DNA from: Treponema sp.
GTDB lineage: Bacteria; Spirochaetota; Spirochaetia; Treponematales; Breznakiellaceae
Assembly (NCBI GenBank): GCA_009781475.1
Contig: WQYB01000018.1
Location: 1-39,100 of the forward strand
Reading direction: 5' to 3'
DNA length: 39,100 bases
Shown: positions 1 to 8,399 of the stretch, piece after piece
Layout: each line of letters begins with the position of its first letter
Numbering within the stretch: position 1 is the first letter of the stretch
Program-made: the position numbers and the translations under genes
Notes under the pieces: generated by a model
The model's input: only the letters and a program-made list of their open reading frames with translations
Databases searched by the model: none
Told to the model about the DNA's origin: nothing

Positions 1-1
1 C

Positions 2-760
2 GAGTTTAACTACCAGTTACTTCAAAGTTTTGACTTTCTGGAACTCTACCGCCGTCACGGCTGCCGTTTGCAAATCGGCGGCGATGACCAATGGGGTAAT
101 ATAGTCGCAGGTGTGGAATTAATACGCCGTGTCGAAGGCGCTGAAGCATACGGGCTTACATTCCCCCTTGTTACAACCTCAGACGGTAAAAAAATGGGCA
201 AAACCTTAAAAGGCGCACTTTTCCTTGACCCTGCGGTTACCACCCCCTATGATTTTTTCCAGTATTGACGAAATATCCCTGATGCCGACATCCTTCGCTT
301 TTTATTAATGTTTACCTTCCTGCCCGAAGAAGAATGCCGTATTCTTTGCGCCGATGGTAAAAACCCCAACGAAGCCAAAGAACGCCTCGCCTGGGAAGTT
401 ACCGCTTTAATACACAGTAAAGACGAAGCCGACAAAGCTCTTGCAGGAGCTAAAGCTGCATTCGGAAGCGGCTCAGGCGGTGGCGATAAATCTTCTATGC
501 CCCAAGCGCAAGCTGCTCGTTCTCGTTTTGAAGCCGGTTATAACGTAGTAGACCTTTTTTGCGATACAGGACTAGTTCCTACAAAAAGCGAGGCTCGCCG
601 CCTCGTTCAGCAGGGCGGAGCTTTTGTTTCCGATAAAAGCGGCGAACTTGTAAACATTGGTGATCCCGCAGTTATGATTGGCTCAGACAGATTAAATTCC
701 GATGGCGAACTTATCATCCGCGCGGGAAAGAAGCGCTACTTATTAATATTGGTTAAGTAA
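2..760 (+). pseudogene. tyrS: Tyrosyl-tRNA synthetase, 3' part, with an in-frame TGA
   Basis: Charges tRNA-Tyr with tyrosine in the cytoplasm. The 5' end lies before the window; reading from base 2 gives a continuous class I TyrRS sequence: the GDDQWGN tyrosine/adenylate-site motif, the KMGKT version of the KMSKS loop near 190-205, and a C-terminal S4 RNA-binding domain (from about 540). At 266-268 the frame meets TGA between FFQY and RNIPDADILRF, where family members carry Trp (FYQFW type). The following 164 codons stay in the same frame, are fully TyrRS-like and end at TAA 758-760, so this is a single TGG-to-TGA change and not a frameshift. The two other Trp codons in this part are TGG. It may be a pseudogene, a sequencing or assembly error, or UGA readthrough (UGA followed by C is a leaky context). 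Identity is certain; functional state is not. Confidence 0.93.
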
Positions 761-788
761 GAGAGTGTTATAAATACAAATTGTTATA

Positions 789-860
789 GGTCGCTGCGGA
801 AAGCGTTCCCCCTGAACCGAGTTATTCCCGAGGTGAAGGGGGCGCATTTCGGCAGCGACC
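789..860 (+). terminator. Long imperfect hairpin after tyrS
   Basis: GGTCGCTGC at 789-797 pairs perfectly with GCAGCGACC at 852-860. The flanking inner segments (CGGAAAGCGTTCCCCCT against AAGGGGGCGCATTTCGG) continue the stem imperfectly, to about 25 bases per arm with a loop near 814-835. No T-run follows, so a classical intrinsic terminator is uncertain; it could also be a small palindromic repeat. The rest of 761-1002 holds only the downstream promoter. Confidence 0.5.
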
Positions 861-937
861 TTAATGTATATGTAAATATGCAAATTTCCTGCTGACACAA
901 AATTTATAAAAAAGTTGCGTTTTTTTCCATTTTTATT

Positions 938-966
938 TTGACAAAATTTCAAATTCTGTTTATAAT
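938..966 (+). promoter_or_regulatory. Consensus sigma70 promoter of the acyl-CoA synthetase gene
   Basis: TTGACA at 938-943, a 17-base spacer, then TATAAT at 961-966: a perfect match to the sigma70 consensus with ideal spacing. Predicted start is near 973, giving a leader of about 30 bases that contains the AGAGGT Shine-Dalgarno just upstream of the ATG at 1003. Confidence 0.88.
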
Positions 967-1002
967 GAACCCAACTTAACAATTCTATGAAAGAGGTACA
1001 TT

Positions 1003-2751
1003 ATGTTAAAATTTGAAGACTATGTTTCTAATCTGCCTGATATTCCTCAAGCGAACTTCGCCCAATTACTCGAACACTTGGCTGTAAAACACGCTAACAA
1101 GGATTTTATTCTTTACCGAACAAGCAAACAAAAAGATTTTACCCGCTGGACTTTTTCAAGATTTAACGAAGAGTGCCGCAGAGTCGCACGCGGACTTTTA
1201 GCCGCAGGATTGGTTAAAGGCGACCGGGTTGTAATTTGGTCGGAAAACAGACCCGGCTGGATGTCAATCTGGATGGGAGCTGTTATTGCCGGTCTTTCAA
1301 TAGTACCTGTCGATTTCCTTGTTACAGAACAGGAATGTTTAAATATCATAAAAATTACTAGAGCAAAAGCGTTTTTTTATTCGGGAAGAAAAAAAGAATT
1401 TGCAGCCTCACTTCCCTCTAACGGAATTTCGATGGCAGCTACAGTGTGTATCAGCCCTGAAAGCGATGATGCGCCTGAAGGTATAGAAACAGAATATGAA
1501 TCTTTCGGCAAAGACGCGGATAATCAAGTTTTACCTAATCCAGACAGTATCGCTTATAATCATCCTGCTTCGATTGTATTTACATCGGGAACCACAGGTT
1601 TTGCAAAAGGCGTAACTCTTTCGCATAAAAATATAATCGCCAATGCAAGCGCCGCAATACGTATTTTGCAGCCGAATGATAAAGATGTTTTTATCGATGT
1701 TCTGCCTTTACATCACACATATCCTACAACCTGTTCTTTTATAGCTCCGTTTGCCAGCGGAGTCCCTGTTGTAATCGTAGAAAAAATTGTCGGTAAAGTT
1801 GTAATCGACGACATCAGAGATGCGGGAGTTACATTTCTTATTGGTGTTCCATTGCTTTATGACAAAGTGATGACAGCTATAAATACAGGTTATCAAAAAC
1901 TTTCTCCGGTTCTAAGAGTTCCGTTAAATATGCTGCGTAAAAAAGCTCTTGCCGAAGCCAACAAAGGAAACCCTGATTTTGGCAGAAAAGCATTACGTTT
2001 AATACGCAAAAAAGCCGGGCTTTTATCAATAAAGATAATGGTTGCAGGCGGCGGACCTTTAAGTATTAAAACAGCCGATTTTTTTGATTCATTTGGTTTT
2101 AATATAGTGCAAGGTTACGGCATGAGCGAAAACTCTCCGTTAATAACTGTAAATACTCCGCGTCATAAAAACAATGAATCGGTCGGGCTTCCTGTAAGTT
2201 ATACTGATGTTCAAATACTAGACCCCACCCCCGAAGGCATCGGAGAGATCGCCTGTAAGTCGCCTTCTGTAATGCTCGGTTATTTTGAAAATGACGAAGC
2301 TACAAAAGAAGTTATAAACGAAGACGGTTATCTTTTAACAGGCGACCTCGGTTACCGCGATGAAAAAGGTTTTATTTTTATCAAAGGCCGCAAGAAAAAT
2401 CTTATAGTCGGCTCCGGCGGAAAAAACGTATACCCCGAAGAAGTCGAAGCGCATTTTGCAGGTTCTCGAATTATCGCAGAAGTACTTGTTGTCGGCAGAA
2501 AAACACCAAGCGGCGAAATTATTTATACAGTAGCGGTTCCCAACTTTGAAAATATCAAAGTTGATTTCCCCGGCAAAGAAAATGATGATTCTTTTATAAA
2601 AGATTTAATTAAAAAGGAAGTTGAAGAAGCCAATCGCTCGCTTCCTGTATACAAAAAGATCGGAGATTTCTGTGTGCGCAACGAACAGTTTGAAAAGAAC
2701 GCGCAGCAGAAGATCCGCCGCTTCATGTACGCAAGCTACGAAAATCCTTAA
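1003..2751 (+). CDS. AMP-binding long-chain acyl-CoA synthetase family protein
   Basis: An ATP-dependent adenylate-forming enzyme that activates a fatty acid as acyl-AMP and transfers it to CoA (or possibly ACP), 582 residues, the usual size for long-chain acyl-CoA ligases. The P-loop-like motif FTSGTTGFAKGVTLSH lies near residues 195-210. The later motifs YGMSENSP, LLTGDLGY and KGRKKNLIVGSGGKNVYPEE follow in the correct order. There is no signal peptide; the enzyme is cytoplasmic or membrane-associated. The start is supported by AGAGGT five bases before the ATG and by the consensus promoter. The gene is monocistronic: tyrS is separated by a hairpin and the next gene converges. In host-associated spirochaetes such enzymes activate scavenged fatty acids for phospholipid synthesis; that role here is inference. 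Substrate chain length cannot be read from the sequence. Confidence 0.92.
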   Translation: MLKFEDYVSNLPDIPQANFAQLLEHLAVKHANKDFILYRTSKQKDFTRWTFSRFNEECRRVARGLLAAGLVKGDRVVIWSENRPGWMSIWMGAVIAGLSIVPVDFLVTEQECLNIIKITRAKAFFYSGRKKEFAASLPSNGISMAATVCISPESDDAPEGIETEYESFGKDADNQVLPNPDSIAYNHPASIVFTSGTTGFAKGVTLSHKNIIANASAAIRILQPNDKDVFIDVLPLHHTYPTTCSFIAPFASGVPVVIVEKIVGKVVIDDIRDAGVTFLIGVPLLYDKVMTAINTGYQKLSPVLRVPLNMLRKKALAEANKGNPDFGRKALRLIRKKAGLLSIKIMVAGGGPLSIKTADFFDSFGFNIVQGYGMSENSPLITVNTPRHKNNESVGLPVSYTDVQILDPTPEGIGEIACKSPSVMLGYFENDEATKEVINEDGYLLTGDLGYRDEKGFIFIKGRKKNLIVGSGGKNVYPEEVEAHFAGSRIIAEVLVVGRKTPSGEIIYTVAVPNFENIKVDFPGKENDDSFIKDLIKKEVEEANRSLPVYKKIGDFCVRNEQFEKNAQQKIRRFMYASYENP

Positions 2752-2768
2752 GAATTCTTTGATAACAT

Positions 2769-2850
2769 GGAACGCAGATTATACGGATTAACGCGGATTA
2801 ATTATTAGTTTTTATTCTTATCTGCGTTAATTCGTGAAAATCCGTGTTTA
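2769..2850. repeat. ACGCGGATTA-type tandem/inverted repeat, possible bidirectional terminator
   Basis: Three consecutive 10-base units resembling ACGCGGATTA (about 2771-2800) are followed by partly inverted versions at 2820-2850. TTAACGCGGAT (2788-2798) pairs with ATCTGCGTTAA (2820-2830) with a single mismatch or wobble. The element fills the gap between convergent genes, so it could stop transcription from both sides. Similar 'ACGCGGATTAACGCGGAT' intergenic repeats occur in many unrelated bacterial genomes (general knowledge, not searched here). Confidence 0.6.
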
Positions 2851-2856
2851 TTGTTT

Positions 2857-3465
2857 TCAAATTTCGTCTCTTTTTGTGATGACTTTGTTAATTAGGCCGT
2901 ATTTCACAGCTTCGCTTGCGCTCATCCAGTAGTCGCGATCTGTATCTTTTTCTACTTGCACAAAAGGATTGCCGGTTTCTTCCGCGATAAGCAGGTTTAT
3001 TTTTTCCCGCAGTTTTTCAAGCTCGTTTGCGTGTATTTCTATATCTGTAGCCACACCCCTAATACCTGAAAGCGGCTGGTGAATCAGATAATGACTGTTA
3101 GGAAGCCCCACGCGCTGTAATTTTGGGGAAGCCAGTTGAATAATAGCGGCGGCGCTTGCGACAAGCCCCATACCGATTGTCCAAACCTGCGGTTTTATAA
3201 AACGAATCATGTCGAAGATTGCGTAACCTGCATCCGCATCTCCGCCGGGAGAATCGATAAAAATACGGATAGGATCATCGCTCATATCTTCCAGTAACAA
3301 TAACTGGCGTATGGTTTTTTCTGCCAATTCTTTATTTATTTCGCCGGAAAGCAAAATAGTTCTTGTTTTTAACATCCTGGTTGCAAGCGGATCTATCTGC
3401 GCCGGTTTATCATTTTCCCGGGAATCGTCATCTTCTTCGTTTAAGTTTAAATAAAAAGGATTCAT
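2857..3465 (-). CDS. clpP: ATP-dependent Clp protease proteolytic subunit
   Basis: The serine peptidase subunit of the cytoplasmic Clp protease; it forms a barrel fed by ClpX or ClpA/C unfoldases. It has 202 residues, the normal length. The catalytic triad is Ser104 (VASAA), His129 (YLIHQP) and Asp178 (TDRDYW); the spacings of 25 and 49 residues equal those of E. coli ClpP. FIDSPGG near 69-75 is the oxyanion/handle region. The start is supported by GGAGG upstream of the ATG. A TATAAA-like box lies just before that, so it may have its own promoter as well as readthrough from alr, 36 bases upstream. An acidic N-terminal tail (residues 8-20) precedes the catalytic core. It could be one of several ClpP paralogues; the window does not show which. 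Confidence 0.96.
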   Translation of the reverse strand: MNPFYLNLNEEDDDSRENDKPAQIDPLATRMLKTRTILLSGEINKELAEKTIRQLLLLEDMSDDPIRIFIDSPGGDADAGYAIFDMIRFIKPQVWTIGMGLVASAAAIIQLASPKLQRVGLPNSHYLIHQPLSGIRGVATDIEIHANELEKLREKINLLIAEETGNPFVQVEKDTDRDYWMSASEAVKYGLINKVITKRDEI

Positions 3466-3501
3466 TTTTTCCTCCGTGTTTATAATAATGATTTTTTGGA
3501 A

Positions 3502-4608
3502 TTAAATATATACCCTTGGAACTCTCATATTGATATTACATGTTATTTCGTAAGGAATGGTTTGGGCAATTTGTGCTAATGAAGCGGCATCTTGTTTTAA
3601 AGCGCCGAAAATAATAACTTCATCCCAGCGTTTAACAGGCAGGTTTTTTACATCATCAGTACATAAATTAACACAGCATTGATCCATGCTGACTCGCCCA
3701 ATAAGCGGAAAAGTTTTACCGTTAATTGTTACCTGCCATTTATTGCTTGCAAGGCGCGGAAGCCCGTCAGCATAACCTGCAGATATAATGGCGATAAATG
3801 TATCTTTATCTGCAGTCCATGTTCTGCCGTAAGAAACAGTTTCGCCTTTTTTTATTTTTTTTATCAATACTACTGTACTTCTAAGTTCCATGACAGGTTT
3901 TACCGAATCATCATTTACAGTGTTATATCCGTAAAGTAAAAGACCGGGTCTTACCATATCCAGATAGGATTCGGGATGCTGCAAAATAGCGCCGGAGTTT
4001 GCGGCATGGACAATACCGGGATCAATGCCTTCAGCGCGGATTTTATCGATTACTGTCTTAAAGCGTTCAATTTGAATTTTTGTAAATTCGGTGTCTTCTT
4101 TTTCGTTTGAATCGGAAACTGCCAAATGAGTGGCAATTCCTTCCAGTTTTAGGTTCGAACATGACATTATATGATGGGTTAGCTGCAGGGCTTCATCAAT
4201 TGAGCAGCCCATTCGTCCCATTCCGGTATCAATTTTTATATGAATCGATAATTTGGCGTTTTTTAACCCGGCTTCCTCATTTAAAATGGAAGCAAATTCA
4301 ATATCTGAAATAAACGGAGTAAGGTTATTTTCGATAATTTCCGGTATATCATCAGGATTGGACTGTGAAAATACCAAAATCGGCGCTTTTATCCCCCCTT
4401 TTCTTAATTCCACACCCTCAGATACCGCCGCTACACCAAAGCAAAAAGCTCCGCTTTCAAGGCTTGTTTTGGCTATTTGCAGCGCTCCGTGACCATAGGC
4501 ATCAGCTTTAATTGGTACGCAAATCAGCCTTTTTTCGCCGATTTTATCTTTTACAAGATTGATATTTTCTTTAAATCTGTCCAGGTATATTAATGCTTTT
4601 ATCCGCAT
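3502..4608 (-). CDS. alr: Alanine racemase
   Basis: A PLP enzyme that interconverts L- and D-alanine, supplying D-Ala for peptidoglycan, in the cytoplasm. It has 368 residues, typical for the family. Lys34 in VPIKADAYGHG is the PLP Schiff-base lysine. Tyr260 in TVSYGRTW is the second catalytic base. VRPGLLLYG and RVSMDQCC are conserved PLP-pocket and dimer motifs. No Shine-Dalgarno precedes the ATG; a TAATAT box sits six bases upstream, so the transcript may be leaderless. It is followed by clpP in the same direction. No missing key residue was seen. Confidence 0.96.
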   Translation of the reverse strand: MRIKALIYLDRFKENINLVKDKIGEKRLICVPIKADAYGHGALQIAKTSLESGAFCFGVAAVSEGVELRKGGIKAPILVFSQSNPDDIPEIIENNLTPFISDIEFASILNEEAGLKNAKLSIHIKIDTGMGRMGCSIDEALQLTHHIMSCSNLKLEGIATHLAVSDSNEKEDTEFTKIQIERFKTVIDKIRAEGIDPGIVHAANSGAILQHPESYLDMVRPGLLLYGYNTVNDDSVKPVMELRSTVVLIKKIKKGETVSYGRTWTADKDTFIAIISAGYADGLPRLASNKWQVTINGKTFPLIGRVSMDQCCVNLCTDDVKNLPVKRWDEVIIFGALKQDAASLAQIAQTIPYEITCNINMRVPRVYI

Positions 4609-4614
4609 AACAAT

Positions 4615-4620
4615 ATATTA
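4615..4620 (-). promoter_or_regulatory. Candidate -10 box for alr (leaderless?)
   Basis: TAATAT on the minus strand ends six bases before the alr ATG, which places the predicted start at the A of the start codon. There is no recognisable -35 hexamer at 16-18 bases and no Shine-Dalgarno, so this is weaker than the glyA and LUD examples. Confidence 0.35.
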
Positions 4621-4644
4621 ACAGGAAAAAGATTTTATATATAG

Positions 4645-4674
4645 TTGATTATCTATGTACTTTGGTGTTATATT
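4645..4674 (+). promoter_or_regulatory. Promoter with a very short leader for the 4685 lipoprotein
   Basis: TTGATT at 4645-4650, an 18-base spacer and TATATT at 4669-4674 predict a start near 4681, four bases before the ATG at 4685. No Shine-Dalgarno lies in between. It decides the gene start: the upstream in-frame ATG at 4655 lies inside the promoter spacer. Confidence 0.45.
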
Positions 4675-4684
4675 AATATTGGGT

Positions 4685-6217
4685 ATGTGTTTTCGTAATT
4701 TTATTAAGATTTTAGTAATTCTCGTCTTTTTTGCAGCTCTTTTTTGCAGCTGTGATGCTATCGATACCATTTTACCCTCCGCCGGAAACTATAAATTAAA
4801 TGTACAGGTAAATAACACTCCGCTGGATGAATGTTCCTTTATCACTTCAAGTGACAGAATTCTCCTTTCATTTGAAGATCCTGTTTCCAATGATAAAGAT
4901 GTTACAGCTTTAATGGTATTTTTAAGAAATCAAAATGGAGAAGTAATAGGACGAAGGGTTTTATACAGCCTCGATAGGGATATTTCTCAGGATGAAACCG
5001 ATGAACTGGTTATTAATGTAAATAGTCTTGATGACAGGTTACCTGTTTTCCCAATGCCAAGCGGCTTACCTGCCGGCAGGTATATTATGGTTTCTCAGGT
5101 TATGAGCGGACGGAACATTCTGCAAAGGAATGAAAAACATATATATTATTTAAGTAACGCGATTTTTTCTTATGATGGAATAAATGTATATCTTCCCGGC
5201 GTTACCAAAAGTTCCCAGCTTATTCCAAGGGGAACGGTTGTAATGCTGGAAGCTGATATTGATTTTATCAGTCATTTTGATCCATACATTATCTGGTATG
5301 AAGGCAGAAATAAAATAAGCGAAGGAAAATATTCTGACGGCGCAGGTCTTCTATTCTGGAAAACTCCCGAGCAAAGCGGTTTTTATACTATTCGAGCTGA
5401 AGTTTTTCCTGTAAAAAATGATGACAGACTTGCAGGATACAGGCGTGATGTATCGCTTCTTGTTTCTTCCATGGCGATTGATGTTCACATGATTTCCCAA
5501 AATGTATCGCAGCTTGTACACTGGTATACACTGGAAGGCAATTTACTGGATTCAAAAATGTTTACTTCCGCAGAACGCTCCTTAAGACCTGCTGCCAGAA
5601 ATAACCTGGTTTGGATGGGTGCTAACAGAACTTATGGAATTGCTACAGGTTCCGGCAATATTGTAAATTTACCCAAAGTTTTAATTCCAAACAATAATAA
5701 TGTAAAAACCTATCAGATTTTATTCAGGTTTATGCCGATTAACGACGGCGGTATTTTATCGGCACAATTTGGAATTTCAAATGATGTGAATATGAATTTG
5801 TCTATGGAAGGTAAAAACTTAATTCTGACATTAACGTCCCCGTTAAGGACTGTTTCGCAGGTTGTTAATTTACCTGACAGTTTAGTTGATCCGGATAATA
5901 AACCGCTTTTCATAACTGCGGGAATTAATTTTTCAGTCCGCCCGGGTTCGCTATCTGCGCAAATTAATATTTTAGACAATACAATTAATAGTAATACAGC
6001 AAATGTTATTAGTCTTAACGTAAGTGTTGACGGTGAATTTCAAATTTCTCTTGGATATCCCCAGGAGAATAATTCTGAAACCGATAATAAACCAAATAAT
6101 ACTTTAAACATGCTCTGGGACGAGATTGCTCTTTATTATATGCCGCCAATGGAAATTATTGCTGCAGAATTAAAAGCGCTTTCCGATTCACCGCCGCTTG
6201 TGACATCCGCAAATTAA
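4685..6217 (+). CDS. Large predicted lipoprotein, unknown function
   Basis: I do not recognise the family. The protein has about 510 residues. A hydrophobic N-terminus (IKILVILVFFAALFCSC) ends in a relaxed spirochaetal lipobox with two candidate cysteines, so it should be a lipid-anchored exported protein. The body is rich in beta-strand patterns. The last 220 residues (VWYTLEG to MLWDEIALYYM) resemble a LamG or concanavalin-type sandwich in their alternating strands and closing DEIALYY motif; this is only a guess. The start at ATG 4685 is preferred over ATG 4655 because a promoter ends at 4674 and the signal peptide begins there. It is divergent from alr and precedes another lipoprotein by 10 bases, so the two are probably co-transcribed with mnmE-mnmG. 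Confidence 0.78.
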   Translation: MCFRNFIKILVILVFFAALFCSCDAIDTILPSAGNYKLNVQVNNTPLDECSFITSSDRILLSFEDPVSNDKDVTALMVFLRNQNGEVIGRRVLYSLDRDISQDETDELVINVNSLDDRLPVFPMPSGLPAGRYIMVSQVMSGRNILQRNEKHIYYLSNAIFSYDGINVYLPGVTKSSQLIPRGTVVMLEADIDFISHFDPYIIWYEGRNKISEGKYSDGAGLLFWKTPEQSGFYTIRAEVFPVKNDDRLAGYRRDVSLLVSSMAIDVHMISQNVSQLVHWYTLEGNLLDSKMFTSAERSLRPAARNNLVWMGANRTYGIATGSGNIVNLPKVLIPNNNNVKTYQILFRFMPINDGGILSAQFGISNDVNMNLSMEGKNLILTLTSPLRTVSQVVNLPDSLVDPDNKPLFITAGINFSVRPGSLSAQINILDNTINSNTANVISLNVSVDGEFQISLGYPQENNSETDNKPNNTLNMLWDEIALYYMPPMEIIAAELKALSDSPPLVTSAN

Positions 6218-6227
6218 TATCACTTGT

Positions 6228-6947
6228 ATGAAAACAAAGTTATCTTCAATTATTTTTATTTTAAGTGTAATAATTTTTTCTTCGTGTCTTGGACAGAACC
6301 GTTCTACTTTTATTCCTATTCCGGACAGCAGTTATTACAGTCAATTTAAAACAATCGAAGTTGATACTCAGAAAATTATTGAAACAAAAAGCGGAATGAC
6401 AGCCGCTTCTTTGCCGGATTGGCTGCGTGTTTATTTGAGCGGAGGAATTGAAGAAGTTGAAAAACTGGATCGTTTCAATGATAAATATATTTTTATTGGA
6501 ATTAATGAAGGTGAAAATTTTAATGCTTTAAACAGATGGGGGAATTTTTTTTCGGCTACGCATGATTTTCCGATGCTGGCAGCCGCAAGAATTGAAAAAA
6601 GAATAATACAATCCTCTTTTATGTATCCTGATTATGAATATGGAGAGTTTTTTGAAAAATTTATAAAAAGTGCGTATAATAATGTTTATCCTGGTACGAT
6701 TAAAGAGGATGTATATTGGATAAAATTAAATGTAGATAATATTATTGACCAGGATGAAGATTTTGAAACATTGTTAAATACTCCTTCTGAAGTTTATATA
6801 TTTTTTGTTTTAATCAGCGCAGATAAAATTATTTTGCAGAATGTTATTAATAATATGATGGCTGCGGCAATTGCTTCGGTTAAACCGACCGGTTCTCAAG
6901 TCTCTTCTGTAAACCGCCTGCGCCAAAATTTTTTTACAGGATTTTAA
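6228..6947 (+). CDS. Small predicted lipoprotein upstream of mnmE
   Basis: Unknown family, 239 residues. The N-terminus MKTKLSSIIFILSVIIFSSC is a clear lipoprotein signal with lipobox FSSC, so the mature protein starts with LGQNRST and is exported. The remainder is mixed alpha/beta with no recognisable catalytic motif. It begins 10 bases after the previous lipoprotein, and its TAA is immediately followed by the mnmE ATG, so all are likely one transcript. Pairing an envelope lipoprotein with a tRNA modification gene is probably a matter of co-transcription and not of shared function. Confidence 0.8.
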   Translation: MKTKLSSIIFILSVIIFSSCLGQNRSTFIPIPDSSYYSQFKTIEVDTQKIIETKSGMTAASLPDWLRVYLSGGIEEVEKLDRFNDKYIFIGINEGENFNALNRWGNFFSATHDFPMLAAARIEKRIIQSSFMYPDYEYGEFFEKFIKSAYNNVYPGTIKEDVYWIKLNVDNIIDQDEDFETLLNTPSEVYIFFVLISADKIILQNVINNMMAAAIASVKPTGSQVSSVNRLRQNFFTGF

Positions 6948-8387
6948 ATGCAGCACTCTGATCTAAAAAGCGCAGGTTACGGCGACGAAGCTCCAATCGC
7001 CGCTTTAGCTACAATACCCGGAAGCTGCGCTTTAACTGTAATCCGCTGTTCCGGCGCAGGTTCGATAGAGCTTTTTTCTTCTGTTTTCGCGCCGTCTAAT
7101 AAAAAAACTTTGCTTACAGAGGCTGAGGGAAATACAGTTATACACGGATGGATTGTTTCAAAAGAAGAAAGCGAAAAAATTGACGAAGTTGTTATTTCTA
7201 TATTTAGAGCACCCAAAAGTTACACAGGAGAGGACAGTATTGACATTAGCTGTCATGGCGGACATTCGGCGTGGAAAGCGGTAATGGCTGTTTTAAAAGA
7301 TGCAGGTTACCGTGACGCGCTTGCAGGCGAGTTTACATTTCGTGCATTTATGAACGGGAAAATCGATCTTACAAAAAGCGAATCTGTGATAGAACTTGTT
7401 AACGCAAAAACAGATGTTTCACGCCGTCATGCAGTCAGCCGTCTTTGCGGCTCACTTCAAAAAGAAATTAACGATATAAAGGCTTTGCTTGTGCAGGTTC
7501 TAGCCACGGCAGAAATCTATCTTGATTATTCCGAGGATGAAATAAGCGCCGATTTTGACGCGGGAGCATCAGATGAAATTGCCGGTAAACTTCCAAACAA
7601 GGAAATCGCGCGTGATGCGCTGAAAAAGTTAAAAAAGTTATCTGACTCCTGGTTACTTGAAAGACTTTACCAGCAGGGAGTTACAATTGTAATTGCAGGC
7701 TGTCCAAACTCGGGTAAGTCCAGTCTTTTTAATTCTTTTTTAAAAGAAGACCGCTCGATTGTTACCGATATACCGGGAACCACCCGTGACTGGATCGAAG
7801 CCTTTGTTTCGGTAGAAGGAATCCCTGTCCGCCTTATCGACACGGCAGGCTTGCGTGAAACAAATGATTCGGTCGAAAAAATCGGTGTACAGCGCAGCCG
7901 AACACTTTTACAGGAAGCGGATATTGTTCTGTATTTAATTGACGGAGAGATGGGTATAACAGATGATGATTATGAATTTTTAGCTTTACAAAACACCGAA
8001 GATAAATACATATTTATCTGGAATAAATCTGATATTAAACCATCACCGGATGGGTATATAAGTATAAGCGCGAAAACAGGTCAAGGTTTAGCGCAGCTTT
8101 TTTCAACGGTTGCCGCGGTTATAAAAAAGCAAACTGATGTTTTTCAATTGTTTGACGAACCTAATGCTGCTTCTATTGGAATTGGCACTGAACGCCAAAA
8201 AAAACTTGTTGACAGCGCCTGTTCGCTTTTGAAAGAAGCCCTTGTTATGTCTGAAAATAACGAGCCGCTTGATTTAATCGCGCCGTTAATAAGGGAAGCG
8301 GTAAACTCGTTAGGTGAAATTACAGGAGAGGTTTCAACCGCCGATATACTGGAAGAAATGTTCAGCAGATTTTGTGTTGGAAAGTAG
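6948..8387 (+). CDS. mnmE: tRNA modification GTPase MnmE
   Basis: Together with MnmG it installs the 5-carboxymethylaminomethyl (or aminomethyl) group on wobble U34 of certain tRNAs, using GTP hydrolysis and a tetrahydrofolate-derived one-carbon unit. It has 479 residues, near the family norm. The N-terminal folate-binding domain contains SYTGEDSIDISCHGG and GEFTFRAFMNGKIDLT. The G domain starts near residue 251 with GCPNSGKSS (G1), then DIPGTTRD (G2, K-loop), DTAGLRET (G3) and NKSD (G4). The last five residues, FCVGK, carry the essential C-terminal CxGK cysteine. The ATG directly follows the upstream TAA, suggesting translational coupling. mnmG follows 12 bases later. Confidence 0.97.
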   Translation: MQHSDLKSAGYGDEAPIAALATIPGSCALTVIRCSGAGSIELFSSVFAPSNKKTLLTEAEGNTVIHGWIVSKEESEKIDEVVISIFRAPKSYTGEDSIDISCHGGHSAWKAVMAVLKDAGYRDALAGEFTFRAFMNGKIDLTKSESVIELVNAKTDVSRRHAVSRLCGSLQKEINDIKALLVQVLATAEIYLDYSEDEISADFDAGASDEIAGKLPNKEIARDALKKLKKLSDSWLLERLYQQGVTIVIAGCPNSGKSSLFNSFLKEDRSIVTDIPGTTRDWIEAFVSVEGIPVRLIDTAGLRETNDSVEKIGVQRSRTLLQEADIVLYLIDGEMGITDDDYEFLALQNTEDKYIFIWNKSDIKPSPDGYISISAKTGQGLAQLFSTVAAVIKKQTDVFQLFDEPNAASIGIGTERQKKLVDSACSLLKEALVMSENNEPLDLIAPLIREAVNSLGEITGEVSTADILEEMFSRFCVGK

Positions 8388-8399
8388 GAAATGGAATAA

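Noticed and set aside
2-760. Genome-wide recoding of TGA to Trp
   Set aside because: Four other genes in the window end naturally at TGA, and Trp elsewhere, including in tyrS itself, is TGG.
743-982. 79-codon minus-strand frame between tyrS and the acyl-CoA synthetase
   Set aside because: It runs through the hairpin and the consensus promoter, and shows no protein-like composition.
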